Below, piece after piece: positions 43,588-51,929 of a stretch of DNA of 64,000 nucleotides. The notes under the pieces were generated by a model that saw only the letters and a program-made list of their open reading frames with translations, was not told the DNA's origin and ran no database searches. Positions within the stretch are counted from its first letter, which is position 1; each line of letters begins with the position of its first letter. Both the position numbers and the translations under genes were made by a program. This DNA comes from Ammoniphilus sp. CFH 90114 (GTDB lineage: Bacteria; Bacillota; Bacilli; Aneurinibacillales; RAOX-1), in contig NZ_SDLI01000006.1 in NCBI RefSeq assembly GCF_004123195.1, positions 1-64,000 on the forward strand, in the 5' to 3' direction.

Positions 43588-44031
43588 ATGTACTCCTTTA
43601 TATCACAAGTCGAAGATGTTCTTGAACAACATCACATCCATTATTCTGAACAACTTGAAGCCGATCACGTTACGATCCTAACCGATCAGCTAATGAGTGA
43701 CCCTGGATTTTCTTTAGATAACAAAGTTCTGGATCTTTTTATCGATGAAGATAATAAGATTTTATTTATTGGTTTATTAAGAATACCCCGAGAGAATCGC
43801 CGTAAGAATATCGGGCGCGAAATCGTGAAACATATTGCTTGTTGGGCTGAGCAAAATGGCTATACGCTATTTTTGGATAGTTGCGGGGATAGCTGTTATT
43901 TTTGGTCCAAGTGCGGCTTCACTCTCATTGAGCGACGCTTCGATTTTGATATTATGGGTTTTGGTACCGACCGCACCTATCTGAAGGATAGATGGAAGTA
44001 TGGTCAATTGATTTTTGCTGAGACGCATTAA
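43588..44031 (+). CDS. GNAT family N-acetyltransferase
   Basis: About 147 residues; ATG at 43588 follows TTGGTGATG. The acetyl-CoA loop appears as RENRRKNIGREIVKHIACWAEQNG (Q/RxxGxG/A variant) and the C-terminal YFWSKCGFTLIERR is typical of GNAT folds. Substrate unknown. Terminator follows. Confidence 0.8.
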   Translation: MYSFISQVEDVLEQHHIHYSEQLEADHVTILTDQLMSDPGFSLDNKVLDLFIDEDNKILFIGLLRIPRENRRKNIGREIVKHIACWAEQNGYTLFLDSCGDSCYFWSKCGFTLIERRFDFDIMGFGTDRTYLKDRWKYGQLIFAETH

Positions 44032-44058
44032 GCCTCTACTTATATTTCGTATAAATAC

Positions 44059-44090
44059 AAAGGCCTGACAGCTATATGTCAGGCCTTTAA
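44059..44090. terminator. bidirectional terminator
   Basis: AAAGGCCTGACA/TGTCAGGCCTTT perfect stem between convergent genes. Confidence 0.9.
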
Positions 44091-44092
44091 TG

Positions 44093-44437
44093 TTACCAAA
44101 CGAACGGAAGCGACAGAGCGAGTATCACATATAAAGGTAGGGCAAGGCTAGCGTAACCGGCATATCCGCCGTATCCTAGTCCACCGTAACCATAACCATA
44201 CCCTGGATATCCCCATCGAACCTGTTGACGATTCGTTTTACTAGGCTTATCAGCCTTTGATATATTCAACTTCTTTCCGTTAGCCGAAACATATCCTGCA
44301 CCAGGTCCAACGAGATCTAGAATAACCGTTTCACGTGTCACTTCACGAACCATTCCATAGTATTGCTTTCCACCAATACATTGAGCTATGACTTGTTTTC
44401 CGATAAAACCCCTTGCATGAGAATACGATATAGGCAT
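44093..44437 (-). CDS. Sm-like N-terminus with Gly/Tyr-rich tail, probable spore coat protein
   Basis: 114 residues from MPISYSHARGF (GAGGAGG upstream; a nine-codon upstream extension overlaps that site). An N-terminal beta-rich part (GKQVIAQCIGGKQYYGMVREVTRETVILDL), Sm-like in pattern, leads to a Gly/Tyr-rich stretch (YPGYGYGYGGLGYGGY) and a hydrophobic end. Gly/Tyr-rich proteins are common in the Bacillales spore coat, and the surrounding island is spore-related. Confidence 0.7.
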   Translation of the reverse strand: MPISYSHARGFIGKQVIAQCIGGKQYYGMVREVTRETVILDLVGPGAGYVSANGKKLNISKADKPSKTNRQQVRWGYPGYGYGYGGLGYGGYAGYASLALPLYVILALSLPFVW

Positions 44438-44664
44438 AACACTCTCCTCCTCTCTGTTCGCCATACTTTATATCTATTAATTATTAGAAGCGATTGACTC
44501 CACGAATGTTTAGATTCAATGACCCAATCTTTGAAAATTATGTGTCAGCCTACTAGTATGCATTTGCGGATTTTTAGAAAGAAGTGTCTATAGAGGGTTC
44601 AGCTAATTTGGGAAGTGAATATGGTATAAATACAAGTTCAATACTAGGGGGGAAGGATTTGAAC

Positions 44665-45318
44665 GTGCGAAGGACTGCACAGAAAACTTACGCTCTTTCT
44701 CACCCCGCAAACGATCTAGTAAGGGTGATTGATAGAGTTAAACATAGTGTTGTTTCAATCCGTAGTTATCGAACATCGGAGCAGCGTATCGGCAACCCAG
44801 AGCATATTGGGGCAGGTTTTGTCATTCGTTCTCAGGGGTATATCCTGACGAATCAACATGTTATTCATGATACTCCTACAATCAAAGTGAATTTTATTAA
44901 CGGTAAGGAGGTTTCTGCATCTCCTGTGTGGATGGATAAAGAAAGAGATCTATGTTTGCTTAAAGTGGCTGGAATATGTACGGCCAAACCTCTCCCATTA
45001 GGTTCTTCACAGCGAACGAAGCTTGGAGAAATTGTCATCTCAATAGGCAATCCATTGGGCTTAGGTCATGCGATTACAACTGGGATTATTAGTGGAAAAA
45101 AACGGACTATAGAAGACGGTGAACATATCTATCGTGATCTAATTCAAACGGATTGTGCGATTAACCCTGGCAACAGCGGAGGGCCTCTGATTAATCTTAA
45201 TGGTGAAGTTATTGCCATCAATTCATTTATTGCTAGAGACTATCAACGAATTGGATTCGCTATGGGAATCGATGGGATTAAAAAAGCAATCTCAAAGTTC
45301 AGATTTGCATCAAAATAA
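44665..45318 (+). CDS. HtrA-like trypsin-fold serine protease without TM or PDZ
   Basis: 217 residues from GTG at 44665 (AAGGA 7 nt upstream; a longer frame from 44584 has no Shine-Dalgarno). The S1C protease core is complete: His in LTNQHVIHD, Asp in KERDLCLLKV, Ser in NPGNSGGPLI. No signal peptide, membrane anchor or PDZ domain, so it is unlike DegP/HtrA and presumably acts in the mother cell or cytoplasm. Placement among spore-coat genes suggests coat protein processing, like YabG in role but a different fold (inference). Confidence 0.9.
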   Translation: MRRTAQKTYALSHPANDLVRVIDRVKHSVVSIRSYRTSEQRIGNPEHIGAGFVIRSQGYILTNQHVIHDTPTIKVNFINGKEVSASPVWMDKERDLCLLKVAGICTAKPLPLGSSQRTKLGEIVISIGNPLGLGHAITTGIISGKKRTIEDGEHIYRDLIQTDCAINPGNSGGPLINLNGEVIAINSFIARDYQRIGFAMGIDGIKKAISKFRFASK

Positions 45319-45420
45319 CGGCCGTAATAGAAATTCCGCCTTTTCATCCCTTCATTCATCTATGCATTCTCTTCTAAGCTAGAATACATTAGTAAGATCT
45401 TTGGGAAGGGAGGTTAAACT

Positions 45421-45633
45421 ATGGGTTTTCCGGGATATGGATTCGGTTACGGCTACCCTGGCTTGGGGTATGGGTCCGGAGTTGGAGGTTTTGGCGTGTA
45501 TCCAGGATATGGTTTTAAAGGAGGCTATGGTGCAGGATATGGTCTAGCAGGGTACGGTGCAGGAATAGGCTACGTCCTTGTGCTCTATATTTTGTTAGTC
45601 ATCATTTTACGTCCAGGTATCGGATATAAATAG
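45421..45633 (+). CDS. YjcZ-like Gly/Tyr-rich sporulation protein
   Basis: 70 residues: a Gly/Tyr/Pro-rich region (MGFPGYGFGYGYPGLGYGSG) followed by one hydrophobic helix (VLVLYILLVIIL) near the C-terminus, the layout of YjcZ-family sporulation proteins, though longer. GGGAGG upstream. Likely an inner coat or spore membrane component. Confidence 0.8.
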   Translation: MGFPGYGFGYGYPGLGYGSGVGGFGVYPGYGFKGGYGAGYGLAGYGAGIGYVLVLYILLVIILRPGIGYK

Positions 45634-45650
45634 AGGTTCGTTTGAATAAT

Positions 45651-45700
45651 TCCCCTCATCTATTAACTACTAGTTGGTTATTTAGATGGGGTTTCTTCAT
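45651..45700 (+). terminator. terminator of the YjcZ-like gene
   Basis: CCCCTCATCTA / TAGATGGGG arms around a roughly 22-nt loop followed by TTTCTTC. Confidence 0.75.
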
Positions 45701-45811
45701 GAATTAAGTAGACGAATCCTGGTAGCTTGGTCATTTCTTAATTGATCCGTACCTTCTTTGGGCCGTTGACATAACCTAATTAGGAGTAAAGGAAAAAAAG
45801 GAGTGAGTGAT

Positions 45812-46201
45812 TTGATTTGGGACAAAAATCAACCCCAAGCGCCCCAACAATACCCTATGAATTTTCAGAATCCGTACATGGCTCCTAGGCCTCCTCTCCC
45901 TTCCCCACAATTACCCGGACAAAGTTCAGGTGGATTACCTAACTTAAACATGAAGAATATTCAAGCCATCATTGATCGGATGGGCGGTGTTGACGGCTTA
46001 GTCAAAATGGCAGGAGAGATTCAAAAGCTCTATCAAACAGCTCAGCCAATTATTAATCTGATGGCAGGTCTTTTAGCTAAACCGAAGAGTGATACTGACT
46101 CAGGTGTTAGTGAAGTCCCTGTTAAGAAACGCAGAAGAAAAAAGAGGACGACGAACTCTAGGAAAAAAGGTCGTGCAAAAAGAAGGAAAAAACAAATATA
46201 A
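45812..46201 (+). CDS. probable spore protein, Pro-rich N-terminus and basic C-terminus
   Basis: About 129 residues. TTG at 45812 is 8 nt from AAAGGAG; a GTG at 45803 overlaps it. A Pro/Gln-rich N-terminus (to about 45), a helical middle (NMKNIQAIIDRMGGVDGLVKMAG..INLMAGLLAK) and a Lys/Arg-rich tail (VKKRRRKKRTTNSRKKG). Basic tails occur in coat or crust proteins. No named family recognised; spore role inferred from neighbours. Confidence 0.75.
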   Translation: MIWDKNQPQAPQQYPMNFQNPYMAPRPPLPSPQLPGQSSGGLPNLNMKNIQAIIDRMGGVDGLVKMAGEIQKLYQTAQPIINLMAGLLAKPKSDTDSGVSEVPVKKRRRKKRTTNSRKKGRAKRRKKQI

Positions 46202-46219
46202 ATCGTCTGCCCCGAATAG

Positions 46220-46262
46220 CAGAAAAAAGGAACCGTAACAACACGTTACAGTTCCTTTTCTC
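46220..46262. terminator. bidirectional terminator
   Basis: AAAAAAGGAAC-GTAA / TTAC-GTTCCTTTTCT between convergent genes. Confidence 0.85.
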
Positions 46263-46287
46263 TATCCAGTGGGTGGGTTTCATCCCT

Positions 46288-46551
46288 TTATTTTTTATCC
46301 AATTTTTTTGCAATGTCGGTTAGTTGGTTTTTGGACACACCAGTTTTGAGTAAGGCTGATACCAAACCTAGAGGGGATCCACCTTTGGCTATATTTTTAA
46401 AATCTTTAACAAAACGGTCGATTTCATCATCAGAAAAATTCTTTCCAGCTTCTTTGGAAGCAGCTTTGAGTACTTTTTTCAGTGTTTTCTCATCCGTTAA
46501 TTTGTCTGGGGGCACACTTTGCACTAGTTTTATGATCGTGTTAATGTCCAT
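46288..46551 (-). CDS. stage VI sporulation protein F-like
   Basis: 87 residues from MDINTIIKLVQSV (AAAGGAG 8 nt upstream), exactly the length of B. subtilis SpoVIF. The pattern LTDEKTLKKVLKAASKEAGK and the C-terminal GVSKNQLTDIAKKL recall that protein, which is needed for spore coat assembly and germination under GerE control. The middle (DEIDRFVKDFKNIAKGGSP) is also family-like. Confidence 0.78.
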   Translation of the reverse strand: MDINTIIKLVQSVPPDKLTDEKTLKKVLKAASKEAGKNFSDDEIDRFVKDFKNIAKGGSPLGLVSALLKTGVSKNQLTDIAKKLDKK

Positions 46552-46638
46552 TCCGATCTCTCCTTTCTCCAAATTCATTGCTGACTATATATCCTATGTC
46601 TAGAACATCAAATTGGGAAATAAGAAAAGAGCATATTT

Positions 46639-47199
46639 TTAAAGTACATTTTTTAAAAGTGATTGGATCGCAGGGTTTTCTAAGAGCTTAAGCATCTGGT
46701 TAAAGTTTGGACCCGGAGTTTGATTCGATGCTGTATTTGCGGCTGGGGGTGGCTTCGCTACTTGATCCCGAGGGAAAAGAGATTTAATTGTAGGGTGTTG
46801 AAGGAGGTTCAACATTTGATTTAGATCTCCTAGGAGGTTCGGTTGAGTGGGGGTTGGAGCAGGTGTATCATTCTTCTTCTTCGCTTGGTTTAATAATGAG
46901 CTTATTGTTGAATCCTTCATAAGTTCATTAATATCTTCTTGCCCAGGAAACCAAGGATTGTTTCTTGGCAGGCTTTGTGTTTGTAAGGGTTCCGCCGGCT
47001 GATAATGAGTATAGAGGGTGCCTTTTTTTGCGGATGTTCTGGGTTTCGTACGTGATCGATTACAGGTTTTATTCAATCTCTTGATTTTTTTACGTGTGTC
47101 GAGGAGGAGTTCTTCCATACCTTTTAGGGAGGATTCAACACGTTCTAATCTCTTAGCACTTAGAGTAGATCTACCCCTGTGTTTTCTTTTGCCTGTCAT
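46639..47199 (-). CDS. spore-associated repeat protein, 186 aa
   Basis: AGGAGGTGAT 4 nt before ATG. The N-terminal 60 residues are very basic (TGKRKHRGRSTLSAKRL). The rest contains three copies of a short helical repeat: INELMKDSTISSLLNQ, LNQMLNLLQHPTIKSLF and FNQMLKLLENPAIQSLL, separated by Pro/Thr/Ala linkers. No known family. The repeat may bind another coat protein; context is the gerP/coat island. Confidence 0.75.
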   Translation of the reverse strand: MTGKRKHRGRSTLSAKRLERVESSLKGMEELLLDTRKKIKRLNKTCNRSRTKPRTSAKKGTLYTHYQPAEPLQTQSLPRNNPWFPGQEDINELMKDSTISSLLNQAKKKNDTPAPTPTQPNLLGDLNQMLNLLQHPTIKSLFPRDQVAKPPPAANTASNQTPGPNFNQMLKLLENPAIQSLLKNVL

Positions 47200-47341
47200 A
47201 TTATCACCTCCTGCAGCTTCTCAATGTGTAAAAGCTACGCCTTTTACCTATTCTGATTTACTATACGTTCACCAGAGTCCGCTTGTATGTACCTTTGCCC
47301 ACTTGATCTAAGAGAAAAAGAAATAGGGCTCTTAGCCACAT

Positions 47342-47372
47342 AAAAAAGCATCGCGTTTCATCTGCGATGCTT
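47342..47372 (-). terminator. terminator of the GerPD-like gene
   Basis: AAGCATCGC/GCGATGCTT stem followed by UUUUUUAUG on the minus strand, overlapping the stop codon. Confidence 0.88.
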
Positions 47373-47571
47373 AATTCTCCGAATCGAGTCGAGTTGATCC
47401 AGTGACTATCGGTATTTGGGGATCTTGAATCAGAGAGTCTGCTGGTGTGTCCCAGATGGATGAAGATGTAATGACTTCCGCATCTCCAATAATAAAGACA
47501 GAGGAACTTCCTATTCCTCCACATTTTATATGTTTGACGTCAAGATTGATGTTATTAACCCTCATAATCAT
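47371..47571 (-). CDS. extra GerPD-like spore germination protein, divergent from gerPA-F
   Basis: 66 residues. MIMRVNNINLDVKHIKC, then GSSSVFIIGDAEVITSSSIWDTPADSLI: the xSSxxxIGD motif and the DTPADSLI segment align with gerPD in the same window (IIGDVRTVSLASTFETPAENLI). GGAGG at 8 nt. A paralogue on the opposite strand just upstream of gerPA, probably expressed with it in the mother cell. Confidence 0.82.
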   Translation of the reverse strand: MIMRVNNINLDVKHIKCGGIGSSSVFIIGDAEVITSSSIWDTPADSLIQDPQIPIVTGSTRLDSEN

Positions 47572-47653
47572 ACTCGTATCCTCCAGGTTTAATTAAAAGT
47601 CCTATTCTCTAGATTATGAGTGATATAAGTAAAAGGTACATCATTAGGGATGA

Positions 47654-47680
47654 ACACCTAGAAAAAACTGACATACAATG
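47654..47680 (+). promoter_or_regulatory. possible SigK promoter of the gerP operon
   Basis: AC (47654-47655), 16 nt, CATACAATG approximates the SigK pattern AC/CATANNNTA; gerP operons are mother-cell SigK genes in Bacillus. One mismatch in the -10. Confidence 0.45.
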
Positions 47681-47712
47681 CAGTAAGGATGAAGGATAGA
47701 GGGTGTTTTCTT

Positions 47713-47934
47713 ATGCCAGCTATTGTTGGAACCGTTAATGTTAACGCGATTGGAGCAAGCGGGGTTTTTAATATTGGCGATGTCTATAACATCTCCCCGA
47801 AGAGCGCCGTTAAAACATATGCTGGTGCTGGATCATTTGTGACGGGGAATAACTTGAAGATTAATAATTATCACAGTGTAACGAATACGAACGATAATGA
47901 CGTCCTAGACCAAAATGTTACGGCCAATATATAG
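47713..47934 (+). CDS. gerPA: spore germination protein GerPA
   Basis: 73 residues from MPAIVGTVNVNAI (an in-frame ATG eight codons upstream is not used). GerPA/GerPF family motifs GVFNIGDVYNISPKSAVKTYAGAGSFVTG and NTNDNDVLDQ are clear. GerP proteins sit in the coat and let germinants reach inner-membrane receptors. First of six genes in the conserved order gerPABCDEF. Confidence 0.95.
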   Translation: MPAIVGTVNVNAIGASGVFNIGDVYNISPKSAVKTYAGAGSFVTGNNLKINNYHSVTNTNDNDVLDQNVTANI

Positions 47935-47961
47935 TTGAATATTACTTGAGGAGAGTTATCT

Positions 47962-48201
47962 ATGAATTTGTTTGTCAGTCAAAACATTGTCATTCATCGG
48001 CTAGAGGTCGGAGGTGTAACGAATTCTTCTGTGTTTCAGATTGGGAGTGCCGGCATTATTAAACCTTTATCTAATCTCTATAACACAGGGGGGTATACAG
48101 AGGCCGCTCCGGAAGCCGCCCCACTTGATACCCCGCCCCAAGTTTTCACCCCACCGACCCTTATTCCTGCTACTCCCTTTGCTCCTTTGGCTACGCCCTA
48201 G
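47962..48201 (+). CDS. gerPB: spore germination protein GerPB
   Basis: 79 residues. MNLFVSQNIVIHRLEVGGVTNSSVFQIG and AGIIKPLSNLYNTGGYTEAAPE are characteristic GerPB. A proline-rich C-terminus follows. GAGGAGAG upstream; second gene of the operon. Confidence 0.95.
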   Translation: MNLFVSQNIVIHRLEVGGVTNSSVFQIGSAGIIKPLSNLYNTGGYTEAAPEAAPLDTPPQVFTPPTLIPATPFAPLATP

Positions 48202-48227
48202 CATTTCTATGCTAAAGGAAGGAAGTG

Positions 48228-48830
48228 ATGATCGTGAATCATTACATTAATTATATTTATCAAATGACTCATTACTTGCAATATCAGCAAAAGAAATTGG
48301 AAGAGATGCATCAAGTTGTATTAAAACTCCAACAAGATATAAATGATCTAAAATCAAAACCTCAAAACGTAAAAAATGAGTATCGATTTGACTTGCTGAA
48401 GGTCGAAAGCCTACAAGGAACTTTAAATATTGGATTAACACCAAACGGCAACGAAAATTCACTTGGTGAGTTGGCTGTCAATCAGTCGATGGATGTTGCT
48501 TCTACAGAACAGAAGCATCCAGAGTTATTCCAAGGTGTACAGGGGAAGATTAAGCATTATTTAAACACAGATGCTGCCCAGTCGCTTAAAAGTTTGGAGA
48601 AGCAATATGGTTATCCCTTAGACGACCAATATCGAGAATTTATTATTAATGACGTAAAGAAACAAGTTGATCAAAGAATATTGTATTACTTGCATCAGAT
48701 TCCATCGGATCGGTTGAACCCTGAGAGCATGGAGAATATGGAACAGATTACGACGCAAAAAGTGATTCAGGATATTAATCAAACTTTTGCGGCTTTCTTA
48801 AATCATTTACCAAAAAAGGAGGAAAAGTAA
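48228..48830 (+). CDS. gerPC: spore germination protein GerPC
   Basis: About 200 residues: an N-terminal coiled coil (YINYIYQMTHYLQYQQKKLEEM), the strand-rich NEYRFDLLKVESLQGTLNIGLTP typical of GerPC, and a helical C-terminal half. ATG at 48228 with GGAAGG upstream; an in-frame GTG at 48225 is possible. B. subtilis GerPC was described as the structural core of the complex. Confidence 0.93.
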   Translation: MIVNHYINYIYQMTHYLQYQQKKLEEMHQVVLKLQQDINDLKSKPQNVKNEYRFDLLKVESLQGTLNIGLTPNGNENSLGELAVNQSMDVASTEQKHPELFQGVQGKIKHYLNTDAAQSLKSLEKQYGYPLDDQYREFIINDVKKQVDQRILYYLHQIPSDRLNPESMENMEQITTQKVIQDINQTFAAFLNHLPKKEEK

Positions 48831-48831
48831 C

Positions 48832-49038
48832 ATGCGATTTTCTGTAGTAAATGGAAGGACTTCTGTGGGTGGGGTTGCTGTTACTGACGTAGCGGCTTCT
48901 TCCATTCTTATTATAGGTGATGTAAGAACGGTTAGCTTGGCGAGTACGTTTGAAACTCCGGCAGAGAATTTAATCGTCGGTGTAACGGTTCCGTTAGTAA
49001 CTCCCATAGTAACAGGAGCGATTGCTGCACGTGACTAG
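48832..49038 (+). CDS. gerPD: spore germination protein GerPD
   Basis: 68 residues. RFSVVNGRTSVGGVAVTDV, ASSILIIGDVRTVSLASTFETPAENLI. Begins immediately after gerPC (AAAGGAGG inside its end) and overlaps gerPE. Standard GerPD length. Confidence 0.93.
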   Translation: MRFSVVNGRTSVGGVAVTDVAASSILIIGDVRTVSLASTFETPAENLIVGVTVPLVTPIVTGAIAARD

Positions 49039-49393
49039 GATCTCCTCTGTGCGAAGTGTAAATGTACTGAATGTTTCTAATACATCTGTGTTTGAGATTG
49101 GGGATTCAGTTAATATCGATGCGTATAGCAGAGTCCTTGCACTACAGCGTGAAAGATCCTTTTTTATTGGGGAAGAACATGACTTTATTGATTATGATGT
49201 TTTCTCTCGCCCCGTGCCTCAGCCGATTGTGCACGAGACATTAGAGCTCGACTCTATAAATCAGGAACCGATAATTTCTGTTGATCATCTTGAGGTTATC
49301 AGCGTATCAACTTCAGGGGTATTACACATTGGATCAACGGAGAGAATACGCGGTGAGACCCATGTGAAGCATATTCGACATTTATTGCGATAG
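49022..49393 (+). CDS. gerPE: spore germination protein GerPE
   Basis: About 123 residues. RISSVRSVNVLNVSNTSVFEIGDSVNIDAYSRVLALQRE is the GerPE signature; a second GVLHIGSTERIRGETHVKHI segment follows. The start is TTG at 49022 or GTG at 49031, within the gerPD end (AGGAG upstream of both). Confidence 0.92.
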   Translation: MLHVTRISSVRSVNVLNVSNTSVFEIGDSVNIDAYSRVLALQRERSFFIGEEHDFIDYDVFSRPVPQPIVHETLELDSINQEPIISVDHLEVISVSTSGVLHIGSTERIRGETHVKHIRHLLR

Positions 49394-49404
49394 GAGGAAA
49401 TATC

Positions 49405-49623
49405 TTGCCTTCTCTTATACTTGGTCCTGTGAACATCAACAGTAATTCAGGAGCAGTTAACTTCGGAGATACCTTGAATGTTTCTCCTAAGAGTACAGCT
49501 AAGGCCTTCTCTGGTTCTGGAGGAGGAAATACAGGGAATTTTGTAGTTACGAATAATGGAGCAAACGCAACGAATACACTGGATGCTAATGTGACAGATC
49601 AGCCGATGACTGCTAATGCCTAA
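49405..49623 (+). CDS. gerPF: spore germination protein GerPF
   Basis: 72 residues from TTG (AGGAGG 7 nt upstream). PSLILGPVNINSNSGAVNFGDTLNVSPKSTAKAFSGSGG and NTLDANVTDQ match GerPF/GerPA. Last gene of the operon, closed by a terminator. Confidence 0.94.
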   Translation: MPSLILGPVNINSNSGAVNFGDTLNVSPKSTAKAFSGSGGGNTGNFVVTNNGANATNTLDANVTDQPMTANA

Positions 49624-49628
49624 AGAAT

Positions 49629-49668
49629 AAAACTCCTTTAGACCTCAAAAAGGGTTAAAGGAGTTTTA
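49629..49668 (+). terminator. terminator of the gerP operon
   Basis: AAAACTCCTTTA/TAAAGGAGTTTT stem with a roughly 15-nt loop. Confidence 0.9.
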
Positions 49669-49681
49669 TCGGTTGATTGGC

Positions 49682-50347
49682 TTAGATAAGGTTACTTAAT
49701 TCCTTCATCGGACGCAGCCAATTCATACGCATGGCGTCTGATGCCTTGTCAATCCAGCGATTTTCGAAAGCCTTAATAATAGCTTCATGCTCATCTAGCG
49801 AAGTGATCGTTGACGATACAGGTTGCTGTAATAATACATACTTAAATCTTCTAATATGCATCTGTAATGTAGCGGAGAATGAAGCGATATAAGGGTTATT
49901 TGCCATTTCTATGATTACATCATGAAATTGTTCATCGATTTCCATAGCCTTAAATAACTGCTGCTGTTTAATCATTTCACCGAATTCATTGTTTAATTTA
50001 CGTAGAAGTTGAATTTGCTCTGGTTCCATAAGCGGTCCAGCCAGCTCAGCTGCAAGAGCGTGTAAGGCAGCTAATGGTGGATAAATCTTAAGAATATCCC
50101 CTTTTTCGATGGTTGTTACTCGGGTTACCTTTCCTGGCTGCATCGCAATGAATCCCTGTACTTCTAATAACTGCAAAGCTTCTCGGACCGGTGTGCGGCT
50201 AAGGCCTAAGGCTTCCGCTAATTCCATATCATTTAATTTTTCCCCTGGCTGTAACGTCCCATCAATGATCCACCGTTGTAACTCGGATAAGGCACGTTCT
50301 TTTGCGGAAACACGATGAGGTGCTAGATAATCTTTTGGAATAGGCAT
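49682..50347 (-). CDS. GntR family transcriptional regulator (FadR/FCD subfamily)
   Basis: 221 residues: an N-terminal winged HTH (about 10-75; GEKLNDMELAEALGLSRTPVREALQLLEVQGFI) and a helical FCD effector domain (about 90-215) with metal-ligand-type Asp/His positions (HDVIIEMANNPY, DEHEAII). Probably a repressor of a catabolic operon not evident nearby. Ligand unknown. Confidence 0.93.
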   Translation of the reverse strand: MPIPKDYLAPHRVSAKERALSELQRWIIDGTLQPGEKLNDMELAEALGLSRTPVREALQLLEVQGFIAMQPGKVTRVTTIEKGDILKIYPPLAALHALAAELAGPLMEPEQIQLLRKLNNEFGEMIKQQQLFKAMEIDEQFHDVIIEMANNPYIASFSATLQMHIRRFKYVLLQQPVSSTITSLDEHEAIIKAFENRWIDKASDAMRMNWLRPMKELSNLI

Positions 50348-50387
50348 GGATCATCCCCCACGTTTTGTACTGAATATAGGTTCTTTA

Positions 50388-51668
50388 TTAGGAACTTATT
50401 TTCTCCGGGTTCTCATAGACGTGATAATTGTTCTTTCCGTTTCTTTTAGCTATGTACATCGCATGATCTGCACGGTCCAGTAATTCATCTAACTGTGTAC
50501 CGTGCTCTGGATATAGGCTTATGCCTATACTAGGTGTAATCATCAGATTCTTTCCTCTTAAGCTGAATGGTTCTTTCATCGTATCTAGTATACGTTGGGC
50601 GACACCGACTGCCTGTGGTTTGGTGATATCATGTAGGATAATGACAAATTCATCCCCTGCTAGTCGAGAAATGAAGTCTTCCTTGCTAATGATGTTCTGT
50701 AGTCGTATGGCAACAGACTTTAGTAGCGAGTCCCCCATTTCGTGTCCGAAGCTATCGTTAACGGACTTAAAGCGATCTAAATCAAGAAACATAATGGCGA
50801 TATTCCTATTATTGTATAAATTAGCAGAAATCAATCCTTGGAATTTCTTCTGAAGGTGTCTTCGGTTAGGTAAACCGGTGAGTTCATCAAAGTTTGCTTC
50901 GTAACTCATTTGTTTTTCATTTTGTTTCTGATCGGTATGATCCTGGAAAGCAATAACAACCCCAAGGCTCTCCCCACGTCCACTTCTTAATGGGGCGATG
51001 CTGCAGAGGATCCACAATTCCCTGCCAAGCTTGGACTGCAATATATATTGACGGATTTTTTCTTTTGCTTTCTCTTTAGCTAGTTGCAAAGGATTAATCA
51101 ATTCTACGTTACTCTCTTCAGGGCGTATCAGATAAACCTCTGTTACGGGCTTCCCTTCTGCTTCATCCTTTCTCCACCCTGTCATGTCTTCTGCCATTGG
51201 GTTCATGTAAGTGACCCGGCCAGTGCCGTCTGTTGTCAGAACGGCATGAGGCATGCTGTTTAGTGTGGTTCTTAACCATTCTTCTTTGCTGCGCAGTTCC
51301 TCTTCGATCCTTTTTTGTTCTTCAAGAATGAGCGATATTGTCGTTGCTACCTGATGGATTGAAGTTTCCTTGTGCTGAATGATCTTAGGTACGGATTGAT
51401 GGATAGGTTGTTTCGAGCGATGAGAGAGAAGGTAAGACAAGACAAAAAGAAATATGATCATGCACACGAGAGTAAAAAGAATAAGAGATTCTAGAATCCA
51501 AATTTTCTTCTGAAGGTAGGTCCCTCCGGTCGCTACGAATCCGCTCAATTCAGAATTCAAATCATACATTACAAGAAGTAATAATAGCCCACATGCTAGG
51601 AGAACGGTTATGATCGATGCGATGAGTCTCCTGGGCTCATTGAAAATGTTGCTTACGTAATTTCTCAT
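50388..51668 (-). CDS. membrane diguanylate cyclase (PAS-GGDEF)
   Basis: 426 residues: two TM helices (about 15-33 and 50-72), a coiled coil, PAS domain (about 125-240; TLNSMPHAVLTTDGTGRVTYMNP) and GGDEF domain (about 255-420; FDELTGLPNRR, DLDRFKSVNDSFGHEMGD, signature RLAGDEFV). The signature is AGDEF, a variant that usually stays active, so it is a likely c-di-GMP source for the riboswitch in this window. No EAL domain. Confidence 0.92.
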   Translation of the reverse strand: MRNYVSNIFNEPRRLIASIITVLLACGLLLLLVMYDLNSELSGFVATGGTYLQKKIWILESLILFTLVCMIIFLFVLSYLLSHRSKQPIHQSVPKIIQHKETSIHQVATTISLILEEQKRIEEELRSKEEWLRTTLNSMPHAVLTTDGTGRVTYMNPMAEDMTGWRKDEAEGKPVTEVYLIRPEESNVELINPLQLAKEKAKEKIRQYILQSKLGRELWILCSIAPLRSGRGESLGVVIAFQDHTDQKQNEKQMSYEANFDELTGLPNRRHLQKKFQGLISANLYNNRNIAIMFLDLDRFKSVNDSFGHEMGDSLLKSVAIRLQNIISKEDFISRLAGDEFVIILHDITKPQAVGVAQRILDTMKEPFSLRGKNLMITPSIGISLYPEHGTQLDELLDRADHAMYIAKRNGKNNYHVYENPEKISS

Positions 51669-51884
51669 ATCGTATTCACCCCAATAATTTCAGAGGAACG
51701 AACAAACTAATCAGTGATCGAAAACATGTACCACAATCATGAAAAATATCCAATTTTTTCTCTGCATTGACTTCATTTTATATGATTCCTTACATATTCT
51801 CAACTCATTTCCCTATCGTCTATCACCCTTTCTTCCTATTTTAGTAGAAAGCACTAGGGCATTGCATCTTATGATGATCAATCA

Positions 51885-51912
51885 AATAGGACTATCCTCC
51901 TGGATAGTCCAT
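51885..51912 (-). terminator. terminator of purT
   Basis: GGACTATCC/GGATAGTCC stem with a 4-nt loop followed by UAUUUG on the minus strand. Confidence 0.75.
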
Positions 51913-51929
51913 GTTTTTATTAAAGCGAT

